The notes under the pieces were generated by a model, which saw only the letters and a list, made by a program, of their open reading frames with translations, did not search any database and was not told where the DNA came from. Below, piece after piece: positions 11,201 to 18,901 of a stretch of 64,000 nt of DNA. The DNA is from Hyunsoonleella flava. Lineage in GTDB: Bacteria; Bacteroidota; Bacteroidia; Flavobacteriales; Flavobacteriaceae. Made by a program: the position numbers and the translations under genes. Numbering within the stretch: the stretch's first letter is position 1; each line of letters begins with the position of its first letter. The DNA lies in the NCBI RefSeq assembly GCF_004310325.1, contig NZ_SIRT01000002.1, positions 186,001 to 250,000 of the forward strand, read 5' to 3'.

Positions 11201-11344
11201 TTAACTTTAACTAATTACACAGGGCTCGATCCAGAAATAGCACCATTTTACAATGCGCTAGGACTTGTAGATGGACTAGGAATTGATAGAAGTGCCCAAC
11301 CAAGACCAGTTACCGTATTGAGCGGAATTCAAATAGAGTTTTAA
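8285..11344 (+). CDS. SusC/RagA-family TonB-dependent glycan transporter
   Basis: Outer-membrane importer of 1019 residues that takes up oligosaccharides with its SusD lid, powered by TonB. After a signal peptide (about 1-20) comes a carboxypeptidase-D regulatory-like domain (about 22-97: GTVTSNSGPLPGANVTVKNQ), the TonB box region DEVVIVTYGTQ, then a plug with the family motif IRGVNTFGDGTPLYVVDGV, and a barrel ending in an aromatic C-terminus (IQIEF). The length is normal for the family. The SusD gene follows after 18 bp, so the two are one operon downstream of the HTCS. Confidence 0.95.
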   Translation: MKLKNLCIVFFLTIVGQIIGQTVTGTVTSNSGPLPGANVTVKNQTKGVVTNFDGKYTLDNLSNGDVIVYSFVGFITKEVTYSGQKEINVFLDEDLVGLDEVVIVTYGTQRNTPISVVKSEDLSEFPTADLGQALQGRAAGVTITNGGSPGSQTLVQIRGVNTFGDGTPLYVVDGVFTNSINSLDLSSVEKVDILKDAASLAVYGSRGTNGVVLITTKKGKAGKASFTVQASAGIQEFNRRYDIMNTTQYIQFLREINALVGQNGGPDDPIGRINDDPLFDGNGVDTDWQDAYFRQAPLYNVNGNINGGSEKARFNIGFSRLSQDGVYIDTGFNRSTLNINADASIADWVDIGQTLALAHSETVLPERFEGRDPLWNIIGQAPYVPIVDQNGLFGGTASGDLNDARNQIRIQDTNDNLSRFSSVIGSLYATFKLAKGLTFRTQFGLNANLNLFDAQNRAFEEGGGRFENPINFVTKNRQTVSQTIFTNTLGFDRDYGKHSVNASAVLEQTKIKLESSSISDNNTVSSSIPEVFSPNARATSFSVPENLNSILFLGGYEFDKRYSVSASGRRDTSSRFAPENASEWFFSGALGWNVTNESFFDVDWINNLKLRASYGETGNNRTGNTVNQFLPTLGLNLPSSINNETATGISPNNAANPDIRWETQIKQNYGFNLGILNDQIQVTVDYFKNRSEDLLIPVELAASAGIPGNAQTGPSVIRNVGIVDVEGFEFTLGYNDYTGDFKWNFWANLTTAQNVVESLGVSGEPIERARLNPPFAAPLNRLAVGEAPFHFFGLVADGVYSTQEQIDAELPNNGNAAVPVQPGDVRYLDIDGDGLVTLGDRAVIGDPNPDFTYSVNLRAEYKGWDFNVLFNGVQGVDAFNSNIYYLEGLDNGLNYGTRVIRRWQNPGDITDIPRFRFGSNINNEISSRYVEDASYLRLRNVTVGYNLPSNWINKSGNGLIKKLRIYVQGQNLLTLTNYTGLDPEIAPFYNALGLVDGLGIDRSAQPRPVTVLSGIQIEF

Positions 11345-11362
11345 AATAATAGAATTGTTAAA

Positions 11363-12907
11363 ATGAAAAAAATTAGTAATTATTTAATTGGGTTTGCAGC
11401 GTTATTTGCGTTATTCATTGTAGCTGCTTGTGACGAAGATGTACCTGTTGAAAATACAAACGCATTAAACCCTGAGATTTTCTTTGAATCTCGAAGTCAA
11501 GTAGAGGCGGCTGTTAATTCGGCTTATAATCAATTTCAAACATTATATCAGCGTGTAGGTTATGTTTTTCCGGATGCAATATCAGATGAAGTGGTCGCTA
11601 GTGGAGACCCAAACTTTGCACCCTATAATAGGTTTGAGTTTAACGCCACTCTTGATAATATTGCATTGTATTGGACTGCTTGTTTTAACGGTGTAGGAGC
11701 ATGTAACTTTGTTATAGGGAACGAAGATAGGATGAGGACTAATGCCGAAGGATCTGATTTCTCTGATGAGGATATTGATAATGCATTAGGACAAGCCTAT
11801 TACTTAAGAGCACTTTACTATTATCACTTAGTAAAACGTTTTGGTGGTGTACCCCTAAAAATAGATGTTTTGACGGCTACTGAAGATCAACCAAGGGCAA
11901 CTGCAGATCAAGTCTACAATCAAATAATAGCAGACTTACAATTATCAACCAGATTAACTTTACCAAAAGGAGCAACAGAAAAAGGACGCGTTACAAAAGA
12001 GGCTGCCTATGCAATGCTTGGTAAGGTGTATTTACACAGGGAGTTATATCCAGAAGCCAAAGAAGCCTTTAACAATGTTACAAATCATAGGTTGCTTCCG
12101 ATAGAAGAATATCGTGATAACTTTAGTGAAACAGGAGAACATAATGATGAGTCTATGTTTGAGATAGGTTATAATGGTGAAGTTGGTACTGAAGCAGAGC
12201 GATGGGCACAAACAGGTATAGGAACATCTGAGGTAACATTTCGCTCTCAAGACTACACCGGATGGGCTAATGCAAGACCATCTACTAAAGTTATAGAAGA
12301 GTTTGAGGAGGACGACCCAAGGTTAGATATTGCTATTCTACAAGATGAGGATAATACGTATGGCCCTGGAGATTCCTTTCAATTTCCTTGCCCTGGATGT
12401 GTTGGGGGACCAGTTTGGTATAAGTTTTCACAATTGTATGATGAGCAAAATGTATCACAAAATAGTGGGGTTAATGTTAGAGTAATGCGATATGCCGATG
12501 TGGTACTAATGCAAGCAGAAGTAGAAATGAACCTTAATAATTTAGCACCAGCAGTTGATTTCCTAAACGAGATAAGAGATAGGGCTGGTATGCCAAGATA
12601 CGGTACAGCAACTATGGATGCTCGAGGTTTCCCTGTAAACACAAAAGAACAAATATTTGATGCTATTGTTCATGAAAGATTTGTAGAGCTTTGTGGAGAG
12701 CAAGTAAGATTTGACGATTTGGTAAGATGGAATTTAGACGATCAGGAACTATCAATTTTTCCAGATGCTAATTTTAACAATCCAGATCCATCATTGAGAG
12801 TCACCAGGAATTATGATCCATCTGTTCATCGTGTAATGCCAATACCGCAGAATGAAATAGATGCGAACACGCAAATAAACGGTGGGGATCAGAACCCCGG
12901 ATACTAA
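11363..12907 (+). CDS. SusD/RagB-family glycan-binding lipoprotein
   Basis: Surface lipoprotein of 514 residues that caps the SusC transporter and captures oligosaccharides. The signal peptide ends in lipobox VAAC (Cys23). The N-terminal part has the SusD TPR-like region (ALGQAYYLRALYYYHLVKRFGG), and the C-terminal part carries the usual motifs LNEIRDRAGM, ERFVELCGEQVRFDDLVRW and RVMPIPQNEIDANTQINGGDQNPGY in successive segments. It is paired with SusC, and a terminator hairpin follows 28 bases after the stop. Confidence 0.95.
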   Translation: MKKISNYLIGFAALFALFIVAACDEDVPVENTNALNPEIFFESRSQVEAAVNSAYNQFQTLYQRVGYVFPDAISDEVVASGDPNFAPYNRFEFNATLDNIALYWTACFNGVGACNFVIGNEDRMRTNAEGSDFSDEDIDNALGQAYYLRALYYYHLVKRFGGVPLKIDVLTATEDQPRATADQVYNQIIADLQLSTRLTLPKGATEKGRVTKEAAYAMLGKVYLHRELYPEAKEAFNNVTNHRLLPIEEYRDNFSETGEHNDESMFEIGYNGEVGTEAERWAQTGIGTSEVTFRSQDYTGWANARPSTKVIEEFEEDDPRLDIAILQDEDNTYGPGDSFQFPCPGCVGGPVWYKFSQLYDEQNVSQNSGVNVRVMRYADVVLMQAEVEMNLNNLAPAVDFLNEIRDRAGMPRYGTATMDARGFPVNTKEQIFDAIVHERFVELCGEQVRFDDLVRWNLDDQELSIFPDANFNNPDPSLRVTRNYDPSVHRVMPIPQNEIDANTQINGGDQNPGY

Positions 12908-12934
12908 TTGAGTTATTTGTTTAGTTTAGTTGAT

Positions 12935-12974
12935 AAATGGGCGAAAGTTTTTCTTTTCGCTCATTTGTTTTTAA
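12935..12974 (+). terminator. Terminator or attenuator after susCD
   Basis: The stem AAATGGGCGAAAG (12935-12947) pairs with CTTTTCGCTCATTT (12953-12966) with one wobble and one bulge, followed by a T-rich run. It would lower readthrough from susCD into the VCBS gene. Confidence 0.65.
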
Positions 12975-12976
12975 TT

Positions 12977-12984
12977 TAAGTTTG
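12977..12984 (+). promoter_or_regulatory. Bacteroidota-type -7 box (TAAGTTTG) before the VCBS gene
   Basis: TAAGTTTG matches TAnnTTTG and lies 18 bases before the GTG start at 13003, just after the susCD terminator. It could give the VCBS gene its own transcript. The -33 element is not clear. Confidence 0.35.
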
Positions 12985-13002
12985 TAAAATAAAGTTATTA
13001 AA

Positions 13003-16000
13003 GTGAAGATTATGTTGCGAGTAATATTGATACTACTTTTTGTATCAACGGCACTAAGTTGTAGAGAAAATGATAATAAAGAGCACAACTTTGATAATGC
13101 TGTTAAAGAAAAAGTTTTTGCTAAAGTTTTGCCTGAGGATACAGGTATAGCTTTTAAAAATATGTTAGTTGAAAATGATACGTTAAACTACTTCACTTAT
13201 CCATACATATACATGGGCGGCGGTATTGCAGCTGGCGATGTAAATAATGATGGTCTTACCGATTTATTCTTTTCGGGTAATATGGTAGACAATAAACTCT
13301 ACATTAATCAGGGCGACCTAAAGTTTAAGGATATTACAGAGGAATCTGGACTTTCTGGAGATAGACGATGGTATACAGGTACAACCATGGCAGATATAAA
13401 TGGAGATGGTTTTATCGATATTTATTGCTTAGTTGCTGGACAGTCTGGAAATAAAAAAAATCAGCTTTTCATCAATCAAGGTGATAATACGTTCAAAGAG
13501 CAGGCATCTAATTTTGGTTTAGATGATGCCGGTAATAGTGTTGATGCTACATTTTTTGATTTCGATAATGATGGTGATCTTGATGTGTATGTTGCTAACT
13601 ACCCCATTACCCCATTTGAATACAATAGCTATCATTATAAGATGCGTATGGATAGGGTGACAGATATAGAAACCGATAATTTGTATAGAAATGATGGTGG
13701 AAAATTTACTAAAATAACAAACAATGCGGGTGTTAGATTATATAGTCTTTCTTTAAGTGTAACAGCATCTGATATAAATAATGATGGCTGGATTGATCTT
13801 TATGTTTCTAACGATTTTGGGACACCAGATTGTTTATATATCAACCAAAAGGATGGTACGTTTAGGGATGAGGTTAAAAGCGCAACTGCTCACACTTCGT
13901 TCTATGGAATGGGTGTAGATATTGCAGATTTTAATAACGATGGTCATCTGGACATTATCCAAATGGATATGGATGCTTCGTCAAACAGACGCTCAAAAGC
14001 TAATATGGCAAGCATGAACCCTGAGCTTTTTGCAAATATAGAGCGTGTAGGGTTTCAATACCAATATATGCAGAATACGCTTCAGCTCAATACAGGGTTT
14101 AATCATCAAGGTATTCCAAAATTTAAGGATATTTCGCGTTTAGCTGGGGTGTCTTCTACAGATTGGAGTTGGGCACCGCTCTTAGCTGATTTTGACAACG
14201 ACGGATACAAAGACCTGTTTGTTTCTAACGGTACACGAAGAGAGATAAACAATAAAGACTATTTTGAGAGCCTTCGTGGTGAAAAAAAACATGAGGATAG
14301 TTTGTTGATTAAAAGCCTAAACATCCCAACGGAACCTATCGATAATTATGTTTTTAAGAATAATGGAGACCTTACCTTTTCAAAAAATAACAAAGTATGG
14401 GGTATTGAAGATAAGGGCTTTTCTAATGGTGCTGTTTATGTAGATTTGGATAACGATGGCGATTTAGAATTGGTTACAAATAATATAGATAATTATGCGT
14501 CTTTGTTTGAAAATCATAGTGCAGAGATTAATAACCATTTAACGGTAGCCTTTAAAGGAAGCCCTAAAAATATTCATGGCCTAGGAGCAAAAATATACTT
14601 GTATCATAACAATAGATATCAAGTTCAAGAGCTGTCTTTAAGTCGTGGATTTCAATCATCAGTAGCACCTAAGCTCCATTTCGGGCTTGGTGACGATGAA
14701 AAAATTGATAGTTTGGTAGTTGTTTGGCCAAATCAAAAGAGTCAAAAATTAACAGATGTAGCCATCAATACAAATGTGCTATTGGATATAAATCAAGCTG
14801 AAGGAAACTTTGGAAAAAAACATGAAAATAATGTCGCAGGTAAATTATTTAAGAGTTTTACAGATACCTTAGCGTTATACAAGCACAAGGAAAATAGGTA
14901 TGATGATTTTAAAAAAGAAGTTCTTTTGCCACATAAAACCTCTCAATTTGGTCCCGGTTTATCTGTGGGTGATTTAAATGGTGATGGTTTAGATGATTTT
15001 TACGTTGGTGCAGCAACTAAATATCCAGGTGGCTTATTTTTTCAGAAAAGCGACGGTACGTTTGAGCAACAAAAATTTAAAATACTACTTGAGGATAGAA
15101 AGCATGAAGACATTGGTTCTTTAATTTTTGATGCTGATAACGATGGCGATAATGACCTTTATATTGTTAGCGGTGGAAATGAATTTAAGAGTGGATCACA
15201 GATGTTACAGGATAGACTTTATGTGAATCAAGGTAATGGGGAATTTATTAAAAGTTATAATGCATTACCACCGATAAGTGAAAGTGGTAGTAGAGTATAC
15301 GCTTATGATTTTGATAAGGATGGAGATAAAGACTTATTTGTGGGTGGTAGGCTTGTGCCGTCAAATTACCCATACCCAGCTTCTAGTTATATATTAGAAA
15401 ATATAAGTGAAACAGGTAAGCCTAAATTTAGAAACATAACTAAGAAAGTTGCGCCACATTTAAGTAAAATAGGTTTGGTAACGGCTGCACAATGGTTTGA
15501 TTATGATAATGACGGTTGGGTAGATCTCGCTGTTACTGGAGAATGGATGAACGTTAGGGTTTTTAAAAATGATAAAGGAAAGCGTTTTACTGAAACTACT
15601 GATGACATTGGCTTAAAAGAAACCAGAGGTTGGTGGTTTAGTTTAGTGGCTGACGATATTGATAATGATGGCGATATTGATTTAATAGGAGGAAATCTTG
15701 GAGATAATTACAAGTACAAAGCTACGGATGACGCTACTTTTGATATTTATTTAAATGATTTTGATGGTAACAGAACTAATGACATTGTGTTGAGTTATTA
15801 TAACGAAGGTAAACAGTATCCAGTGAGAGGTAGAGAGTGTTCTTCTCAACAAATACCATCAATTAAGAAGAAATTTAAAAATTACAACGAGTTCTCAACA
15901 GCAACATTGAATGATGTTTATAATGAGAAAAAACTTGAGAGTGCCATACACTATCAAGTGTCTTCATTTAAAAGTGCCGTATTTGTAAATGAAAACGGAA

Positions 16001-16338
16001 AGTTTGTTAGGCGCAACTTGCCCATAAGGGCTCAAATTGCACCTACTAATCAAATTTTGGTTAAAGACTTTGATTCAGATGGGATTAAGGATATGGTTCT
16101 TGGTGGTAATTTATATGCGTCGGAAGTTGAGACACCCAGAGCAGATGCTGGTTATGGAACTTTTTTAAAAGGCGAAAAGGAAGATGAAGGTGTTGGTTTT
16201 AATCCGTTAAGTACTGTGAAAACCGGATTATTTATTGACGGCGATGTTAAAGATTTTGCTATGATTCAGGTTCAAGGAAAGTCTTATATTTTGGTGGCAA
16301 AAAATAATGATTTTTTAAAGTTTGTTGTAATACTATAA
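13003..16338 (+). CDS. Large ASPIC/UnbV and FG-GAP (VCBS) repeat lipoprotein of the PUL
   Basis: A 1111-residue protein with signal peptide and lipobox ALSC. I count 14 calcium-loop motifs of the type DxNxDGxxD (for example DVNNDGLTD, DFDNDGDLD, DIDNDGDID), arranged as two beta-propeller blocks with an ASPIC/UnbV domain between them (about residues 525-600, GLGAKIYLYHNNRYQVQEL). No hydrolase motif is visible. Such proteins often sit next to SusCD in Flavobacteriia, so a role in glycan binding or in the SusCD complex is likely but unproven. The frame opens at GTG 13003; ATG 13012 is an alternative that also leaves a good signal peptide. The GH5 gene converges from the other strand. Confidence 0.85.
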   Translation: MKIMLRVILILLFVSTALSCRENDNKEHNFDNAVKEKVFAKVLPEDTGIAFKNMLVENDTLNYFTYPYIYMGGGIAAGDVNNDGLTDLFFSGNMVDNKLYINQGDLKFKDITEESGLSGDRRWYTGTTMADINGDGFIDIYCLVAGQSGNKKNQLFINQGDNTFKEQASNFGLDDAGNSVDATFFDFDNDGDLDVYVANYPITPFEYNSYHYKMRMDRVTDIETDNLYRNDGGKFTKITNNAGVRLYSLSLSVTASDINNDGWIDLYVSNDFGTPDCLYINQKDGTFRDEVKSATAHTSFYGMGVDIADFNNDGHLDIIQMDMDASSNRRSKANMASMNPELFANIERVGFQYQYMQNTLQLNTGFNHQGIPKFKDISRLAGVSSTDWSWAPLLADFDNDGYKDLFVSNGTRREINNKDYFESLRGEKKHEDSLLIKSLNIPTEPIDNYVFKNNGDLTFSKNNKVWGIEDKGFSNGAVYVDLDNDGDLELVTNNIDNYASLFENHSAEINNHLTVAFKGSPKNIHGLGAKIYLYHNNRYQVQELSLSRGFQSSVAPKLHFGLGDDEKIDSLVVVWPNQKSQKLTDVAINTNVLLDINQAEGNFGKKHENNVAGKLFKSFTDTLALYKHKENRYDDFKKEVLLPHKTSQFGPGLSVGDLNGDGLDDFYVGAATKYPGGLFFQKSDGTFEQQKFKILLEDRKHEDIGSLIFDADNDGDNDLYIVSGGNEFKSGSQMLQDRLYVNQGNGEFIKSYNALPPISESGSRVYAYDFDKDGDKDLFVGGRLVPSNYPYPASSYILENISETGKPKFRNITKKVAPHLSKIGLVTAAQWFDYDNDGWVDLAVTGEWMNVRVFKNDKGKRFTETTDDIGLKETRGWWFSLVADDIDNDGDIDLIGGNLGDNYKYKATDDATFDIYLNDFDGNRTNDIVLSYYNEGKQYPVRGRECSSQQIPSIKKKFKNYNEFSTATLNDVYNEKKLESAIHYQVSSFKSAVFVNENGKFVRRNLPIRAQIAPTNQILVKDFDSDGIKDMVLGGNLYASEVETPRADAGYGTFLKGEKEDEGVGFNPLSTVKTGLFIDGDVKDFAMIQVQGKSYILVAKNNDFLKFVVIL

Positions 16339-16422
16339 CTTTTTATAGGCTACTGACGATTACAAGAAATGCTTTTTACAAAAGTGCTTGGTGCTGCAAC
16401 TAAGAAGTATGCTGGCAGATTT

Positions 16423-16519
16423 GCCCGCGTTAGGGATAGAAGTGGAAAGCCCACAGCGAAGCTCCAATAGGGCGAAGCGAGGACTTGCAACGGATAGCCC
16501 GACCCGCAGGGTAACGCCC
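16423..16519. repeat. Dispersed intergenic repeat, copy A
   Basis: It starts GCGTTAGGGAT and ends GCCCGACCC...GTAACGCCC, the same two ends as the copies at 26413, 30258, 42880 and 54003 (this copy in reverse orientation). The interior differs: it carries GGAAAGCCCACAGCGAAGC and GGGCGAAGCGAGGAC. It fills most of the 218-bp gap between the convergent VCBS and GH5 genes. GC content is clearly above the neighbouring sequence. Confidence 0.7.
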
Positions 16520-16556
16520 AAATTTTGTTATTAAGGTTTACCTAAAAAAAGTTGTT

Positions 16557-17708
16557 TTATTGGTAGGCTTTTATGATAACATCGGCTATATCATCAAAAG
16601 CCCAGGTAATATTTCGTCTGTTAAAGATGCCTAAATCGTCGTTAGATACGCCAATTTTGCCATTATCCCACCAAACGGAAGGCATACCTCTTTGCGCAGC
16701 TGCGTTGGCATAATAACTGGCGTGCGTGACGCGGTCTGATAAATTATTCAAGTTTCCAGAGCTCCATTCACCTAAAACTACTGGTATACCATTATCTATA
16801 AATTTAGCCTTTATCTTGTCCATTTCGTTATCTAGGGCTTGTTTGTCACTATCGGTACCCCACGTTGTATCTGTGCCTGCTAGTGTAAAAGGAAAAGGGA
16901 AATAGGAATGGAGAGACACAATGGCTCTATCATCATTATTAGGTATTTTTAAAGCATTTATGGCGGCAGGAAGGGTGCTTGCAGCATAAGTAGAGATCAT
17001 GATGTGTCTTAAACTATTATTGCCTCCAGTAGCTCTTATGGCGTCTAGACTTACTTGATGGTATTGGTTTACTACATCTCTGCCTTCTGCAGTTCCTCCC
17101 GTCCATTCTTGGGGTGTGTTTTCATAACGGGGTTCGTTAAGTGTTTCGAAAATTAGGTAATCGCTATAGTTTTGAAACCTAGTTGCGATTTGAGTCCATA
17201 ATTTTGATAGTCTGTTTTTTACTTCATCAGCTTTCGCATAAGTAGGTATTATCCAAGTATCTTCATGGTGCGTATTAAGGATAACATACATATTATTGGC
17301 TCTGGCGTAATTAACGACTTCTTCCACGCGATCAAACCAAGCTTTGCTAACAGTATAATCTGGACTTGCTCCTTGGTGAAAGCGCCAAGTTACAGGTATT
17401 CTTATGGTTTTAAACCCCCTATTTGCTACTGCGTCAATCATAGCTTTAGTGGTAACGGGGTTGCCCCAATGGGTTTCGGTAGGGCCTTCGGCGTCAAGAC
17501 TATTGCCTAAATTCCACCCTATCTTCATTTCTGAAACAATATCAAAAGACGATATATTTCTCATTTTTCCATCATCAAATTCGCTGGGAACACCATCGTT
17601 GTTATCCATTGGTATTTCTTGTTCTGGTAAGATGGTTGTGTTCATTGTTGGTTTATCGCATGAAGCAGCAAATATGAACACAGCAAAAAAAATAGTGTGG
17701 CATCTCAT
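16557..17708 (-). CDS. GH5 endo-beta-1,4-glucanase-type lipoprotein (subfamily 4-like)
   Basis: Endo-acting glycosidase cutting beta-1,4-glucan type backbones (cellulose, mixed-linkage glucan, xyloglucan or related). The signal peptide ends in lipobox AASC. The catalytic domain covers about residues 40-383, with the N-terminal motif MKIGWNLGNSLDA, the barrel motif GFKTIRIPVTW, general acid E192 in ETLNEPRY and nucleophile E314 in VLGEWSSG. The WNLGN and IRIPVTW motifs resemble GH5_4. The start is ATG 17708: a TTG six codons upstream extends the frame but gives a run of lysines without benefit. It lies opposite to the rest of the downstream PUL genes. Confidence 0.9.
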   Translation of the reverse strand: MRCHTIFFAVFIFAASCDKPTMNTTILPEQEIPMDNNDGVPSEFDDGKMRNISSFDIVSEMKIGWNLGNSLDAEGPTETHWGNPVTTKAMIDAVANRGFKTIRIPVTWRFHQGASPDYTVSKAWFDRVEEVVNYARANNMYVILNTHHEDTWIIPTYAKADEVKNRLSKLWTQIATRFQNYSDYLIFETLNEPRYENTPQEWTGGTAEGRDVVNQYHQVSLDAIRATGGNNSLRHIMISTYAASTLPAAINALKIPNNDDRAIVSLHSYFPFPFTLAGTDTTWGTDSDKQALDNEMDKIKAKFIDNGIPVVLGEWSSGNLNNLSDRVTHASYYANAAAQRGMPSVWWDNGKIGVSNDDLGIFNRRNITWAFDDIADVIIKAYQ

Positions 17709-18085
17709 AGCATTCTTTTTTTTCAAATTTAATTAAAACTAAGAATGAGATTCATCTGTAATGATGTAAATAGTACCAGAAATGACGCATATTATTTAGG
17801 TGCTAACTAAAAAGACTCTACTATTTAGCGTTCATGAAGTGTATATTATGATTTCTTAATCATTTTACAGCTAGTAAATCTTGGTTTTAGAAAAATAAAT
17901 TCTACATAACTTAAATATGTGATTTAGAACCAGTTTTTGTTTAAGCAACAATTGCTAGGGTGTTTTGGGGTAACTTTTTTACTAGAAACATGATGCGCAT
18001 CATTTGTTATATAAGTTGCGTTATATGGAAGGTTAGATTCTTTCGAAGGGTACTAATTTAGCAATGAACAAAAAAACATATAATT
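17709..18085. other. Divergent intergenic region between GH5 and T9SS-protein genes
   Basis: 377 bp without a gene. It holds AAATGACGCATA (17780-17791), a relaxed match to the AAATGnnnCATA motif seen before the HTCS and susC genes, and a perfect 14-bp palindrome ATGATGCGCATCAT (17990-18003). Both are plausible regulator sites for the divergent genes. No clear -7 box was found. Confidence 0.5.
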
Positions 18086-18736
18086 ATGATGAAAAAACTA
18101 CCATTTTTTATAACACTCGTATTGAGTGTTCACGTAACGTACGCACAAGAATTTTCGAATCTTGTATTTGATGCTACAGTTCCTCCAACGGCAACAACCG
18201 TAGATATAACTTTTGATTACACAGGTGTCTCAACAGGAGATGTTTTTGAATGGCAGTTGTTTTTAGCTAATCCTGACGGCAGTCCAAATTGGGGTTCAGG
18301 AAGGAATATAGCTTATGAAGGGAATATTGTGCCTACATCAACGGGTTCTGGAACACAAACTGTTACAATTAATGTGTTTAACACACCAGTAGATGGAGAG
18401 GTTTTTACTTGGGCAGGTAAGATAACGTTAGGGGCAGATGGCTCGGATACAGGTTTTAATAATACCGGTAATTTAGTTACCATATCATCTACGGCTAGCA
18501 CGGAGGATTTTTTGAATAAGAAATCAGTTGTAATCTTCCCTAATCCTGTTGAGAATATTTTGAATGTAGTTTTTAGAGTAGAGCCACTAGAAATGGCATC
18601 AATAATTGATATTACAGGTAAAGTAGTGATGAAAAATATAAATCTTACAAATAAAATCGATGTTTCGAACTTAACTCAGGGGTTTTACTTTCTAAGAACA
18701 ATCGATAATAGATCATTCAAGTTTGTAAAGAAGTAA
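18086..18736 (+). CDS. Small T9SS-secreted beta-sandwich protein of the PUL (function unknown)
   Basis: A 216-residue protein. A signal peptide (about 1-20, ending TYAQ) is followed by one beta-rich domain of about 120 residues (20-140) with several aromatic residues (FEWQLFLANPDGSPNWGSG, FTWAGKITLG). The last 70 residues are a type A T9SS sorting domain (VIFPNPVENILNV, ITGKVV, LTQGFYFLRT, KFVKK). It should be exported through the type IX system and anchored or released. No catalytic motif is seen. Its place between GH5 and GH3/GH10 suggests a stand-alone carbohydrate-binding module, but I do not recognise the domain. ATG 18089 is an equally possible start. Confidence 0.75.
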   Translation: MMKKLPFFITLVLSVHVTYAQEFSNLVFDATVPPTATTVDITFDYTGVSTGDVFEWQLFLANPDGSPNWGSGRNIAYEGNIVPTSTGSGTQTVTINVFNTPVDGEVFTWAGKITLGADGSDTGFNNTGNLVTISSTASTEDFLNKKSVVIFPNPVENILNVVFRVEPLEMASIIDITGKVVMKNINLTNKIDVSNLTQGFYFLRTIDNRSFKFVKK

Positions 18737-18754
18737 AATTTACATAAGAAAAAT

Positions 18755-18798
18755 ACAAAAGACTGGTTGTATGTAAACTAGTCTTTTGTGTTTTCTTT
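18755..18798 (+). terminator. Terminator after the T9SS-protein gene
   Basis: The stem ACAAAAGACTGGTT (18755-18768) pairs with AACTAGTCTTTTGT (18776-18789) with one wobble, followed by a T-rich tail. It separates this gene from the GH3-GH10 unit. Confidence 0.75.
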
Positions 18799-18839
18799 AT
18801 TATTAAGTTCAATATTAAAACTTTATTAAATGGGTGTGT

Positions 18840-18847
18840 TATTTTTG
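18840..18847 (+). promoter_or_regulatory. -7 box (TATTTTTG) before bglX-xylanase unit
   Basis: TATTTTTG matches TAnnTTTG, 54 bases before the GH3 start and after the preceding terminator. The -33 box is not evident. Confidence 0.35.
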
Positions 18848-18901
18848 ATAAATAAATTATTATATATTAAGGAAATACAAACCAGTTTAAAAAAATTATA
18901 A

